A stretch of 64,000 nucleotides of DNA from Tsukamurella sputi (GCF_007858445.1 NZ_VIGV01000001.1:310001-374000); one strand, 5' to 3'; positions 15,753 through 24,393 are shown, numbered from the stretch's first letter. Made by a program: numbers and translations. Notes: generated by a model not told the origin, from the letters alone.

Positions 15753-17011
15753 GCTGCGGCCTGCTCTCCGGTAGTCGTCGCGCCGTACTTGGCGAGCACC
15801 TTGTCGCGGACGCGGGGGTGGATGTTGACCTTCGTGATGTCGCCGTCGTAGTGATCGAGGACGCGCTGGTCCATGAGCCGGCGCCAGGCGAAGGGGAAGT
15901 AGGTGACGCCGATCAGCGTGGCGTAGCCCTGGGGCAACGACGGTGCCTCCTCGAACGACCGGAGCGTCTGGTAGCGGCGGGTGGGGTTGGCGTGATGGTC
16001 GCTGTGCCGCTGCAGGTGGTACAGGAAGACGTTGGTCACGATGCGGTCCGAGTTCCAGGAGTGCTTGGGCGCGCAGCGCTCGTAGCGGCCGGAGGCGAGC
16101 TTCTGACGGAGCAGTCCGTAGTGCTCGAGGTAGTTCACCGACTCCAGCAGGCTGAAGCCGTAGACGCCCTGGATGATCAGGAAGGGCAGGACCTCCCAGC
16201 CGAAGCCGATGGTGAGCGCGGCGAACAGGACGACGGTCATGAGCCAGGCGTTGAGCACGTCGTTCTTCAGCGTCCACGGGCTCTTGCCGAGCCGCTCGAG
16301 GCGGGTCTTCTCCAGATTCCACGAGGACTTGAGGCTGCCCCAGACGCTGCGGGGCAGGAACTCCCAGAAGGTCTCACCGAAGCGGCCGCTGGCCGGATCC
16401 TCAGGGGTGGCGACCCGCACGTGGTGCCCGCGGTTGTGCTCGATGAAGAAGTGGCCGTACATGGCCGGCGCGAGGGTGATCTTGGCGATCCAGCGCTCGT
16501 TCTCGGGCTTCTTGTGACCCAGCTCGTGGCCCGTGTTGATGGCGATGCCGGTGACCACACCGAGGCTCAACGTGACACCGATCTTGCTGATCAGGCTCAG
16601 GCCGCCACCGTCGGCGTAGACGCCACCGAGCCAGCTCAGGTCATCGGCGGTGATGAAGTAGCACATCGCGACCAGGGAGGCGAGGTGGCACGGCAGGAAG
16701 ATGTAGGTGAGCCACTTGTAGTAGCGGGAGTTCTCCAGCGCCTCCATCACCTCCTCCGGCGGGTTCTCGCCGTCGTCGCCGGCCTTGATGTCGACGATCG
16801 GAAGGATCACGTACAACAGCAGCGGCCCGATCCACCACAGGACCGGAGCCAGGTACATCAGTGGCGTGCGGCCGATGCCGAGCAGCATCATCAGCCCCAC
16901 GGCGAAGAACAGCGCGGTGGGGACGAACAGCCCCCACAACCACATCCGCTTCTTATGGTCTGTCCAGACGGCGTCGTTGCCGTCCGCGTCGATGTAAGCC
17001 AGGCCCTTCAC
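15749..17011 (-). CDS. alkB: alkane 1-monooxygenase (integral membrane diiron hydroxylase)
   Basis: 420 residues. All three histidine boxes are present: HELGHK (about 162), EHNRGHH (about 195) and LQRHSDHHA (about 335), plus the AlkB signature NYLEHYGLLRQ. Six membrane helices are predicted from hydrophobic stretches such as LWGLFVPTALFFAVGLMML. It oxidises the terminal carbon of medium-chain n-alkanes using electrons from rubredoxin. The GTG at 17011 is preferred because AAGGAGG lies 5 bases upstream; an ATG at 17062 would add 17 residues. First gene of the five-gene alk operon. Confidence 0.94.
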   Translation of the reverse strand: MKGLAYIDADGNDAVWTDHKKRMWLWGLFVPTALFFAVGLMMLLGIGRTPLMYLAPVLWWIGPLLLYVILPIVDIKAGDDGENPPEEVMEALENSRYYKWLTYIFLPCHLASLVAMCYFITADDLSWLGGVYADGGGLSLISKIGVTLSLGVVTGIAINTGHELGHKKPENERWIAKITLAPAMYGHFFIEHNRGHHVRVATPEDPASGRFGETFWEFLPRSVWGSLKSSWNLEKTRLERLGKSPWTLKNDVLNAWLMTVVLFAALTIGFGWEVLPFLIIQGVYGFSLLESVNYLEHYGLLRQKLASGRYERCAPKHSWNSDRIVTNVFLYHLQRHSDHHANPTRRYQTLRSFEEAPSLPQGYATLIGVTYFPFAWRRLMDQRVLDHYDGDITKVNIHPRVRDKVLAKYGATTTGEQAAA

Positions 17012-17074
17012 AGTGCCCTCCTTGATCGGTTCGCCCCGGCGAGGGGCTGTGACTGAGGTCATACGCTCTAGATC

Positions 17075-17104
17075 AGTATTTGACACACTCGCTCGATTTG
17101 TCAA
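17075..17104 (-). promoter_or_regulatory. alkB promoter inside an inverted repeat
   Basis: On the minus strand TTGACA (17099-17104) and AATACT (17075-17080) are spaced 18 bases, a near-consensus promoter. The -35 is one arm of a perfect TTGACA...TGTCAA inverted repeat (17080-17104), a good candidate operator for the TetR protein at the end of this operon. The leader to the GTG at 17011 would be about 57 bases. Confidence 0.6.
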
Positions 17105-17186
17105 GCGCTTCTTGGACACTTTCCGCTCTGATGTAAAGCCGCAGGTGGACAGCACCGACCTGTTCGTCCAGTCAGAGGTTTTTCAG

Positions 17187-17209
17187 TTGTGCACAATCTA
17201 GTTGCGTGC
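17187..17209 (+). promoter_or_regulatory. candidate OhrR operator
   Basis: The palindrome TTGTGCACAA (17187-17196) is followed at once by the A/T-rich imperfect palindrome CAATCTAGTTG (17194-17204), just ahead of ohrR. Family operators are short A/T-rich palindromes in this position. Autoregulation is inferred. Confidence 0.45.
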
Positions 17210-17221
17210 CACCCTTATGGA

Positions 17222-17647
17222 GTGGACGCGAACCAGACCCTCGACGAGCAACTGTGCTTCGCCCTGTACTCGGCGGCCCGCGTAGCGGCGAACGCCTACC
17301 GCGAGGAGCTGACGGCGTTGGGACTCACGTACACCCAGTACGTCACCCTGCTCGCACTGTGGGAGCGCGACGGCGTGACCGTCTCCGCGCTGGGCGAGCG
17401 ACTCCGCCTCGACAGCGGCACCCTCTCGCCGTTGATCCGACGACTCGAGGGCGCGGGACTCCTCGAGCGCCGACGTGACCAGGCCGACGAACGCCTGGTC
17501 ACGGTCCACGTCACCGACGCCGGGCGCGCGCTGCGGCCCGCCGTCGACGCCGCCCGCCGCCGGGTCTACGAGGGCTTCAACCTGCCCATCGAGGACGCGA
17601 TCGCGCTCCGCGACCTGGCGAACCGTTTCTGTGCAGCGCACACCTGA
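17222..17647 (+). CDS. ohrR: organic-hydroperoxide-sensing MarR regulator OhrR
   Basis: 141 residues. The start TLDEQLCFALYSAARV carries the peroxide-sensing cysteine of OhrR (about residue 12 here), followed by the tyrosine-containing LGLTYTQYVTLLALWE and a MarR winged helix (VSALGERLRLDSGTLSPLIRRLEGAGLLERRR). Oxidation of this Cys by organic peroxides releases DNA. The GTG at 17222 is the start nearest the family's usual beginning; one in frame at 17189 would fall in the operator. It is divergent from alkB and directly upstream of ohr. Confidence 0.93.
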   Translation: MDANQTLDEQLCFALYSAARVAANAYREELTALGLTYTQYVTLLALWERDGVTVSALGERLRLDSGTLSPLIRRLEGAGLLERRRDQADERLVTVHVTDAGRALRPAVDAARRRVYEGFNLPIEDAIALRDLANRFCAAHT

Positions 17648-17675
17648 CCCACCACCGTTCCAGGAGGAGCATCAC

Positions 17676-18098
17676 ATGAGCACCGTGTACACCGCCGAGG
17701 CGATCGCCACCGGCGCGGGCCGTGACGGCCGCACCCGCACCGACGACGGACGCGTCGATCTGCAGCTGGCCATCCCGAAGGAAATGGGCGGCTCGGGCGA
17801 CGGCGCCAACCCGGAGCAGCTGTTCGCCGCCGGCTACGCCGCGTGCTTCCACTCGGCTCTGCAGATGGTCGCGCGCTCGCAGAAGGTCGCACTCGGCGAC
17901 TCGAGCGTGGGCGCTCGAGTCGGCATCGGCCCCAACGGTTCCGGCGGATTCGGACTCACCGTCGCACTCGAGGTCGTCATCCCCGAGGTCGAGCACGACG
18001 CGGCTCAGGCCCTCGCGGACGCCGCGCACCAGGTCTGCCCGTACTCGAACGCCGTGCGCGGCAACATCGACGTCACCGTGACCGTCGCCGACGACTGA
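17676..18098 (+). CDS. ohr: organic hydroperoxide reductase Ohr
   Basis: 140 residues. Both catalytic cysteines are present: the peroxidatic Cys in AAGYAACFHSALQMVA and the resolving Cys in HQVCPYSNAVRGNIDV, with the Ohr-type EQLFAAGY. It reduces organic and fatty-acid hydroperoxides. AGGAGG (17661-17666) precedes the ATG by about nine bases. It lies 28 bases after ohrR and is probably derepressed with it. Confidence 0.95.
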   Translation: MSTVYTAEAIATGAGRDGRTRTDDGRVDLQLAIPKEMGGSGDGANPEQLFAAGYAACFHSALQMVARSQKVALGDSSVGARVGIGPNGSGGFGLTVALEVVIPEVEHDAAQALADAAHQVCPYSNAVRGNIDVTVTVADD

Positions 18099-18132
18099 CC
18101 ACCTCGAAACACCCACTGACAAGGAGACATCC

Positions 18133-19128
18133 ATGCGTGCACTGATCCAGGATCAGTTCGGCGACCCGGCGAGCGTCCTGTCCGTCCGCGACGTTCCACT
18201 GCCCGAGCCCCGGCCGGGCCAGGTCCGCATCCGCACCCTGCTCTCGCCGATCCACAACCACGACCTGTGGACCGTCAAGGGCGACTACGGATACAAGCCA
18301 ACGATGCCCGCCGCGGCCGGCTCCGAGGCCGTCGGCGTGATCGACGCCCTGGGCGAGGGGGTCGAGGGATTCACCGTCGGCCAGCGCGTCGCCACCGGAT
18401 CCGCGTTCGGCACCTGGGCGGAGTACTTCGTGGCCGGCGCCGCGGGGCTCCTCCCCGTTCCGGAGGAGATCTCCGATGAGGCCGCCGCACAGCTCTTCTC
18501 CATGCCCTTCAGTGCGATCAGCCTGCTCGATTTCTTGAACGTCCAGCCCGGGCAGTGGATCGTGCAGAACACCGCCAACGGCATGGTCGGGCGCATGCTG
18601 GCGCAGCTCGCGACCGCCCGGGGAATCAACGTCACGGGCCTGGTCCGGCGGTCAGCCGCGATCGACGAGCTCGCGACCTTCGGCGTGACGAACGTGATCT
18701 CCACCGACACCGAGGGCTGGCGCGCCCGCGCCAAGGAGCTCGCGGGCGAGGCCGGCTACGCGGCCGCCGTCGACTCGATCGGTGGCCCGGCGAGCACCCA
18801 GCTGGCGCTGCTCCTCGGCCAGCGCGGCACCCTCGTCTCCTTCGGTGCGATGAGCGCCACCAACCCGGGCGAGGGCGCGATGTTGGAGATCCCGGTCAAC
18901 GTCGCGATCTTCAAGGAGATCGTGGTCAAGGGCTTCTGGGGTCGCACCGTGAGCCAGGAGATGGCTCCGGCCAAGCGCGCCGAGCTGATGGGCGAAGTCG
19001 TGCGCGGCGTCGCTGCCGGCACCCTCGCGCTGCCCGTCGACGGTGTCTACCCACTGGACGAGATCTCCTCCGCCGCAACGGCCAGCGGACGCCCCGGCCG
19101 CGTCGGCAAGGTACTGCTGCGTCCCTGA
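18133..19128 (+). CDS. zinc-independent MDR oxidoreductase (quinone/enoyl reductase type)
   Basis: 331 residues of the medium-chain dehydrogenase/reductase superfamily. GroES-like N-terminal domain (SPIHNHDLWTVKGDYGYKPTMPAAAGSEAVG), then a Rossmann domain with NTANGMVGRMLAQLATARG in place of the usual AxGxxG; no zinc-ligand cysteines, so it groups with quinone reductases and trans-2-enoyl-thioester reductases rather than alcohol dehydrogenases. AAGGAGA precedes the ATG. It lies 34 bases after ohr and probably belongs to the same peroxide-inducible operon, perhaps clearing reactive enals from lipid peroxides (inference). Confidence 0.85.
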   Translation: MRALIQDQFGDPASVLSVRDVPLPEPRPGQVRIRTLLSPIHNHDLWTVKGDYGYKPTMPAAAGSEAVGVIDALGEGVEGFTVGQRVATGSAFGTWAEYFVAGAAGLLPVPEEISDEAAAQLFSMPFSAISLLDFLNVQPGQWIVQNTANGMVGRMLAQLATARGINVTGLVRRSAAIDELATFGVTNVISTDTEGWRARAKELAGEAGYAAAVDSIGGPASTQLALLLGQRGTLVSFGAMSATNPGEGAMLEIPVNVAIFKEIVVKGFWGRTVSQEMAPAKRAELMGEVVRGVAAGTLALPVDGVYPLDEISSAATASGRPGRVGKVLLRP

Positions 19129-19135
19129 TCCGGAA

Positions 19136-19546
19136 CTACTCGGCGACCAGGCGCCTCCGGGCGTCGACGCCCTGCGCGAGCACGAACAGCACGAACTCGC
19201 GCAGGGCGCGGTCGGACAGGGTTCCGGCGGGGAACGAGTAGTGCAGCACCAGATCCGCCGAGACCTCGCGCTCCATCAGGCGGAGCGAGCCGAACTGCAC
19301 CGCCTCCCCCGCCGCGCGGACGTCCGCGCGGAGATCCTCGCTGAGTGGGAGGTCCCACGCGACCACCTGGGTCAGCGAGTACACGTCGACGTCCTGGGCG
19401 AGCTCGAAGACCTGCACCGACGCGGGGGTCTCGCCGAAGTCGACCAGCACCGCCCGGTTCGCGTCCCGGCGCAGCGCGACCCCGTCGGACAACGCGGATT
19501 CGAGGCGCGAGCGCAACGCATCCAAGCGCGGATCCTGCGCGGTCAC
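19136..19546 (-). CDS. conserved protein of YbjN/T3S-chaperone-like fold
   Basis: 136 residues from a GTG overlapping the uppS stop (GTGA). Alternating beta strands and helices ([54 protein letters not shown]) resemble the YbjN/secretion-chaperone-like fold common in actinobacteria. It occupies the place of Rv2360c next to uppS. Function is unknown. Confidence 0.75.
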   Translation of the reverse strand: MTAQDPRLDALRSRLESALSDGVALRRDANRAVLVDFGETPASVQVFELAQDVDVYSLTQVVAWDLPLSEDLRADVRAAGEAVQFGSLRLMEREVSADLVLHYSFPAGTLSDRALREFVLFVLAQGVDARRRLVAE

Positions 19547-20349
19547 TCGGCGCCCCCGAACCGCCGGTCGCGCTTGGCGTACTCGAGGCACGCCTCCCAC
19601 AGGTTCCGCCGGTCGAAGTCGGGGAAGAGCGTGTCCTGGTAGACGTACTCGGCGTAGGCGCTCTCCCAGAGCAGGAAGTTCGAGCTCCGCTTCTCCCCCG
19701 ACGGCCGCAGGAACAGGTCCACGTCCGGCATGTCGGGCTGGTACAGGTACTGCTGGAAGGACTGCTCGGTGATGCGGTCCGGGTTGATCTCCCCCGCCGC
19801 GGCCCGGCGCGCGATCTCCCGTGCGGCATCGACGATCTCGGCCCGGCCGCCGTAGTTCACGCACATCGTGAGCGTCATGACGGTGTTGTTCTTGGTGAGT
19901 TCCTCGGCGACCTCGAGCTCCTTGATCACGCTGGCCCACAGGCGCGGACGACGGCCGGCCCACTTCACGCGGACACCCATCTCGTGCATCTCGTCGCGGC
20001 GGCGGCGGATCACGTCGCGGTTGAACCCCATGAGGAAGCGCACCTCCTCCGGGCTGCGCGACCAGTTCTCGGTGGAGAAGGCGTACGCGGAGAGCTGCTT
20101 CACGCCGATCTCGATGCAGCCGCAGACGGTGTCCATGAGCACGGCCTCGCCGCGCTTGTGGCCCTCGGTGCGGGCCATGCCCCGCTCCTTGGCCCAGCGG
20201 CCGTTGCCGTCCATGACCAGCGCGACGTGGTTCGGCACGAGTTCCGCGGGGATCTCCGGGGGCGTGGCGCCCGAGGGGTGCGGATCCGGCGGCCGGACCG
20301 TGACCGGTGCCGGTGGCGTCTTCGACCTACCCCGCCGCAGTCCCGGCAC
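19543..20349 (-). CDS. uppS: polyprenyl (decaprenyl) diphosphate synthase, cis-type
   Basis: 268 residues. UppS landmarks: [14 protein letters not shown] with the catalytic Asp, [23 protein letters not shown], and the C-terminal [25 protein letters not shown]. It corresponds to Rv2361c, which makes the decaprenyl phosphate carrier for peptidoglycan and arabinogalactan. The basic N-terminal extension is also seen in mycobacteria. The GTG at 20349 is chosen because GGGAGG lies 6 bases upstream; it falls inside the 3' end of recO (23-base overlap). Confidence 0.95.
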   Translation of the reverse strand: MPGLRRGRSKTPPAPVTVRPPDPHPSGATPPEIPAELVPNHVALVMDGNGRWAKERGMARTEGHKRGEAVLMDTVCGCIEIGVKQLSAYAFSTENWSRSPEEVRFLMGFNRDVIRRRRDEMHEMGVRVKWAGRRPRLWASVIKELEVAEELTKNNTVMTLTMCVNYGGRAEIVDAAREIARRAAAGEINPDRITEQSFQQYLYQPDMPDVDLFLRPSGEKRSSNFLLWESAYAEYVYQDTLFPDFDRRNLWEACLEYAKRDRRFGGAE

Positions 20350-21124
20350 CGTCGACCTCCCTCTCACCGGCCGCCAGGGCCGGGCTGTGCGGCGCGTGCC
20401 GCTCGATCATGGGCAGCGAGCGCAGCTGCCGTCCCACATGCCACTGTAGGTGCGCCGCGGCGAGCCCGTTCGCCTGCCTGCGCACCCGCTCGCCGGTGGT
20501 CTCGGCGAAGTCGAAATCGGCCCGGGCGAGAGCCGCCATCAGGTCCAGTACGCCCTGCCCCGGCACCGCCGAGCCCGACGGGCGGCAGTGCACGCAGACG
20601 GCGCCGCCCGCGGCCACGTGGAAGGCGCGGTGCGGCCCCTCGTCGCCGCAGCGGGCGCAGATCGTCAGGGCGGGCGCCCAGCCCGCCGACTCCATGGCGC
20701 GCAGCAGGAAGGAGATCAGCACCAGATCGCGGTCGCGCACGCCGGCCGCGATGGCGCGCAGCGCACCGACGGTGAGCCGGTGCAGCTCCATCGCCGGGGC
20801 CCGCTCCTCGCCCGCCAGCCGCTCCGCGGTCTCGATCACCGCGCAGGCCGTGGTGTAGCGCCCGTAGTCGCCCGCCAGATCGCCCGAGTAGGCGGCGATC
20901 GAGTGCACCTGCGTCACCATGTCCAAGTTGCGGCCGGGGTGCAGCTGCAGGTCCACATGGGCGAACAGCTCCAGCCGGGCTCCGAACCGCGACCGCGGCC
21001 TGCGCACGCCCTTCGCGACCGCGCGCACCAGGCCGTTCTCCCGGGTCAGCAGCGTGAGGATGTAGTCGGCCTCCCCCAGCTTGTGCTGCCGCAGCACCAC
21101 AGCGCTGTCCCGGTACGACCTCAT
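20327..21124 (-). CDS. recO: DNA repair protein RecO
   Basis: 265 residues. OB-fold start [22 protein letters not shown], central [22 protein letters not shown], and a zinc site CARCGD...CVHCRP. It loads RecA at gaps with RecR and matches Rv2362c closely. In-frame ATGs a few codons upstream (21136, 21133) are possible, but alignment with the family favours 21124. uppS begins before its end. Confidence 0.94.
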   Translation of the reverse strand: MRSYRDSAVVLRQHKLGEADYILTLLTRENGLVRAVAKGVRRPRSRFGARLELFAHVDLQLHPGRNLDMVTQVHSIAAYSGDLAGDYGRYTTACAVIETAERLAGEERAPAMELHRLTVGALRAIAAGVRDRDLVLISFLLRAMESAGWAPALTICARCGDEGPHRAFHVAAGGAVCVHCRPSGSAVPGQGVLDLMAALARADFDFAETTGERVRRQANGLAAAHLQWHVGRQLRSLPMIERHAPHSPALAAGEREVDGAGTAAG

Positions 21125-21220
21125 ACCCTCCATCATCCCACTTCGCACCGACGGATACGGCCCCGCCGCGCCGCCGCCCGTCTGGCACACTGATGTCCGA
21201 ACGTCACGAGGAGATCAGCT

Positions 21221-21265
21221 ATGACGGATTCATCGGGAAAGGTCGCCACGCCGGAACAGGCGTGA
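21221..21265 (+). CDS. short upstream ORF coupled to the orphan propeller-like gene
   Basis: A 14-codon frame (MTDSSGKVATPEQA). GAGGAG (21208-21213) sits 7 bases before its ATG, far better than any site for the downstream gene, and its TGA overlaps the GTG of the next frame (GTGA at 21262-21265). It may be a leader peptide that couples translation, or the true N-terminus of the next protein split by a frameshift. Confidence 0.45.
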   Translation: MTDSSGKVATPEQA

Positions 21266-22839
21266 GCACCCCGTTCGAGGCGCCCAGCGCGGCATTGCCC
21301 CTCCGGGTGAGCATCGCCAGTTGGATGCTGGGCGACGGATCCCCACCCCCGCCCGTCGTGGGCGGGATCGGCGACTACGCCATCGCCTTCCGCGAGGAGG
21401 ACGTCGTCGACGCCAGCGACGCCGGCGTCAGCGAGCTCACCGGCATCGCGGTTCCCGACGGTGCGCCGTCCGTCACCGGCCGCGGCGACGAGAGGCGGAT
21501 GCGATGGCCGACGCGGCTGCGCGGTATCGGCTGGGAGGTGTTCTGGGGCGCGTCGCGCCCGACCTCGGGACCGGTGCGCGTTCGCGGCACCGTCTACGCC
21601 GACTACGTCTACGGCGGGCGACCGGTCCGCGTGCGCGGTCGGATCCTCCGCGTACAGATCGAATCGGTCCTCATGCACCTCGACGAGGAGCGCGGGCGGT
21701 ACGCCGCCGTGCCCGGGACCTACCGGTATCGCGACGTCGAAGAATGCCCGCGATGGTTCGGCGGACCGTCGGAGATGACCGCGGAGGACGGCGGCGCGAG
21801 GGAGGAGTGGGCGGCGATCGTCGATCTCGATCTCGCGGATGTCCCGCCCGCGACACCACGGCCGCGGGTGTGCCCCGATGCCGTTGCGGTCGACGGCGAT
21901 CGGGTGTGGGTGATCGATCGCGAGCTTCCGCTTGTGGTGGAGTACGACCTCTCCGGCGAGGACGAACCGACGGAGCACCTCCTGCCCGGCGCGGTAACGC
22001 CGAAGGAGGAGTACGAGATCCCGACAATGTGGGCCGCCGCGGGTGCGTGCTGGGCGTTCAGGTCGGACGGGGTGTTCCGCATCGCCGACGGGGCCGTCAC
22101 TCGCGTATCGACCTCGCCGGTCGCCTCCGTCATCGACGGCGGTGACACCGCACTGATCGCCCTACGCGAGGATCGGAACATCGTGCGGCTGTATCGGATC
22201 GGTGCCGGCGGCGCCGGACTCGGCGAGCTCCTCTACACGGGCGACGGCCCGGAGTGGGGTGTCGGCACTGAGTTCGGCTTCCTCCTGCTCACGTGCAACG
22301 GCGAGATGGAGCCGGAGAACCGCACCCACCGCCTGGTGCGCGTGGACGAAGTAGGCGAGGTCACCGTCGGGCCCGTGCTCGACGAAGTCGGTCCCAACGC
22401 GGACGGGTTCGGCGGTGGGCCGCCGCGTGTCTTCACCGGGGGCATGTTCGGCAACCCGACGGCTCTCGACGTGCGCCCCGACCTCACGGTCGCGCGCAGC
22501 CCCCGCACCCCGGGGCGCGGCTGGAGCATGCGGACGGTCGGGGACGACCTGTTCGTCGTCTGTCACCCGACCGACGGCACCGGCGACGACGGCTGGTGGC
22601 CGCTCGAAGGACCGTGCGAGTACCGGAGCGAGGAGCAGTTCTGGCTGCTGGTCCGCCTGGACGGGGACACGCTCGAACCGGTCGCGGTCGCACCGATCCA
22701 CTCCACGCAGGTGTCCGTCGCCCGGCACGGCGATGAGCTGCTTGTCGCGACCGGCTCCGGCCTGTTCCGGTGGCGCGGCACGGGCTATTCCGAACTGGAG
22801 GAGATCCCGCTCGCCGCACTCGTCGACGAGCACTCCTGA
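21262..22839 (+). CDS. large cytoplasmic orphan protein, possible beta-propeller
   Basis: 525 residues from the GTG at 21262; the frame stays open back to an ATG at 21193, but those 23 residues have odd composition and no ribosome binding site. No signal peptide or membrane helix. The sequence is rich in short beta-like segments with repeated DxxxVWVID, GDTALIALRED, GDDLFVVCHP and HGDELLVATGSGLFRW, spaced like blades of a propeller. I do not recognise a family. It lies between recO and era, where M. tuberculosis carries the unrelated amiA2. Confidence 0.65.
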   Translation: MSTPFEAPSAALPLRVSIASWMLGDGSPPPPVVGGIGDYAIAFREEDVVDASDAGVSELTGIAVPDGAPSVTGRGDERRMRWPTRLRGIGWEVFWGASRPTSGPVRVRGTVYADYVYGGRPVRVRGRILRVQIESVLMHLDEERGRYAAVPGTYRYRDVEECPRWFGGPSEMTAEDGGAREEWAAIVDLDLADVPPATPRPRVCPDAVAVDGDRVWVIDRELPLVVEYDLSGEDEPTEHLLPGAVTPKEEYEIPTMWAAAGACWAFRSDGVFRIADGAVTRVSTSPVASVIDGGDTALIALREDRNIVRLYRIGAGGAGLGELLYTGDGPEWGVGTEFGFLLLTCNGEMEPENRTHRLVRVDEVGEVTVGPVLDEVGPNADGFGGGPPRVFTGGMFGNPTALDVRPDLTVARSPRTPGRGWSMRTVGDDLFVVCHPTDGTGDDGWWPLEGPCEYRSEEQFWLLVRLDGDTLEPVAVAPIHSTQVSVARHGDELLVATGSGLFRWRGTGYSELEEIPLAALVDEHS

Positions 22840-22900
22840 AACCTGTCAGCGGTCCGCTGCACGATGTCAGCAGCATCGGATTTCTTCGGGCGGAGAGGTC

Positions 22901-23440
22901 ATGACACCGGGATGGGCCACGATCATCGTCGGCACCGCAGCCGCCATCATCGCGATCGTGACGATCGGCCGGAAGCGGCTGGCGGACAATCGCAAGGAGT
23001 GGTGGACGCGGTACGAGAGGGCGTTGGGAGCCACATACACGATGGACATCGAGCAGAGCCGCGACGGCTGGGCCGTGATCGATGACTTGATCGATTCCGC
23101 GCTAGCGACCAGCACTGAGCGAAACATCGCCATGCACTTGGCGCTCACGCGCTACCGAGGCGATACTGGACATGAGCACGATGGGACGGAGGCTGGCAAT
23201 GACTGCCACCGAGCACCTCGATCAGGGGCCGCGACCACAGAGGCCCGAGATTCAGCGCGCGATCATCCGCGTGGTCATCACCGGTCTACGAAACTTCAAG
23301 GAACCCGTGCCCCAACGGATGATCGACTTCGTCGAGGGCCGGGCCGACGATCCGGGCCCCCTGCCCGATCCGGAGAAGTACCGGAACAGGCGTCGCAGCT
23401 GGTGGCAGCGGATGCTGGGCCGGTAGCGGCCGAACTCTAG
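22901..23440 (+). CDS. small single-helix membrane protein, 3' end doubtful
   Basis: The first ~88 residues look genuine: one membrane helix (WATIIVGTAAAIIAIVTI), then basic DNRKEWWTRYERALG and an acidic helical part. GGAGAGG precedes the ATG. After about 23160 the frame stays open to 23440 but its residues (HRAPRSGAATT..., Arg/His-rich) look like an out-of-frame reading of the next gene. A stop at 23173-23175 in the +2 frame, overlapping an ATG, suggests a one-base shift near the 3' end. Function is unknown. Confidence 0.5.
   Translation: MTPGWATIIVGTAAAIIAIVTIGRKRLADNRKEWWTRYERALGATYTMDIEQSRDGWAVIDDLIDSALATSTERNIAMHLALTRYRGDTGHEHDGTEAGNDCHRAPRSGAATTEARDSARDHPRGHHRSTKLQGTRAPTDDRLRRGPGRRSGPPARSGEVPEQASQLVAADAGPVAAEL
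23199..23426 (+). CDS. small hypothetical protein
   Basis: 75 residues (begins MTATEHLDQGPRP, ends SWWQRMLGR), soluble and charged. CGGAGG (23187-23192) lies 6 bases before the ATG at 23199, which decides this start over in-frame ATGs at 23172 and 23181. It follows the small membrane protein and is convergent with era. No family recognised. Confidence 0.6.
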   Translation: MTATEHLDQGPRPQRPEIQRAIIRVVITGLRNFKEPVPQRMIDFVEGRADDPGPLPDPEKYRNRRRSWWQRMLGR

Positions 23441-24393
23441 AAGCCGAGCCGTCCCAGCTGTTTCGGGTCGCGCTGCCAGTCCTTCGCGACCTTCACGTGC
23501 AGCGACAGGTACACCTTGCGCCCCAGGAGCTTCTCGATCTCCCCGCGCGCCGCGGTACCCACCGACTTCAGGCGCGAGCCGCCCTTACCGATGATGATCG
23601 CCTTCTGTGAGGGGCGCTCCACGTAGAGCAGGGCGTGCACCTCGAGCATCGCGGGCTTGCCGGATTTCTCCTGCGCCTCCGTCTTCTCCCGCTCGAGCAC
23701 CTCCTCGATCACGACGGCCAGCGAGTGCGGCAGCTCGTCGCGCACACCCTCGAGCGCGGCCTCGCGGATGAGCTCGGCCATCATGGTGTCGTCGTCGGTG
23801 TCGGTGATCTCGCCGTCGGGGTAGAACGCCGGCCCGGGCTTCATCTTCGACGCGATGAGCCGCACCAGGTCCTCGACCTGCTCGCCGGACGCCGCCGACA
23901 CCGGGATCACATCGCAGCCCTCGCCCAGGAACGAGGAGACGGCCAGCAACTGCTCGGCGACCTTGTCGCGCCCCACCTTGTCGATCTTGGTGACCACCCC
24001 CATCAGCGGCGTGCGCGGCGCCATGTGCCGCACCTGCTCGAGGATGTACTTGTCGCCGGGACCGATCTTCTCGTCCGCCGGAATCGTCAGGCAGATCAAG
24101 TCGACCTCGGAGTAGGTGTCGCGCACCAGATCGTTGAGGCGCTGGCCCAGCAGCGTGCGGGGGCGGTGCAGGCCGGGGGTGTCCACCAGTACCAGCTGGC
24201 AATCGGGCCGGTTGACGATGCCGCGGATCGTCGAACGCGTGGTCTGCGGGCGCGAGCTGGTGATCGCGACCTTCGTCCCCACGAGCGCGTTGGTCAGCGT
24301 GGACTTGCCCGTGTTGGGCCGCCCCACGAAGCACACGAAGCCGGACCGGAAGTCCGCGTCGTCGTGGCCGTGCGTCTGGGTCTCTTCGGTCAC
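23437..24393 (-). CDS. era: GTPase Era
   Basis: 318 residues. G1 GRPNTGKST, G3 DTPGLHRP, G4 TKIDKVG, then a C-terminal KH domain (IIIGKGGSRLKSVG). Era acts in 16S rRNA processing and 30S maturation. The GTG start overlaps the stop of the preceding gene (GTGA), and it is the last gene of the phoH-ybeY-corC-cdd-era operon. Confidence 0.97.
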   Translation of the reverse strand: MTEETQTHGHDDADFRSGFVCFVGRPNTGKSTLTNALVGTKVAITSSRPQTTRSTIRGIVNRPDCQLVLVDTPGLHRPRTLLGQRLNDLVRDTYSEVDLICLTIPADEKIGPGDKYILEQVRHMAPRTPLMGVVTKIDKVGRDKVAEQLLAVSSFLGEGCDVIPVSAASGEQVEDLVRLIASKMKPGPAFYPDGEITDTDDDTMMAELIREAALEGVRDELPHSLAVVIEEVLEREKTEAQEKSGKPAMLEVHALLYVERPSQKAIIIGKGGSRLKSVGTAARGEIEKLLGRKVYLSLHVKVAKDWQRDPKQLGRLGF

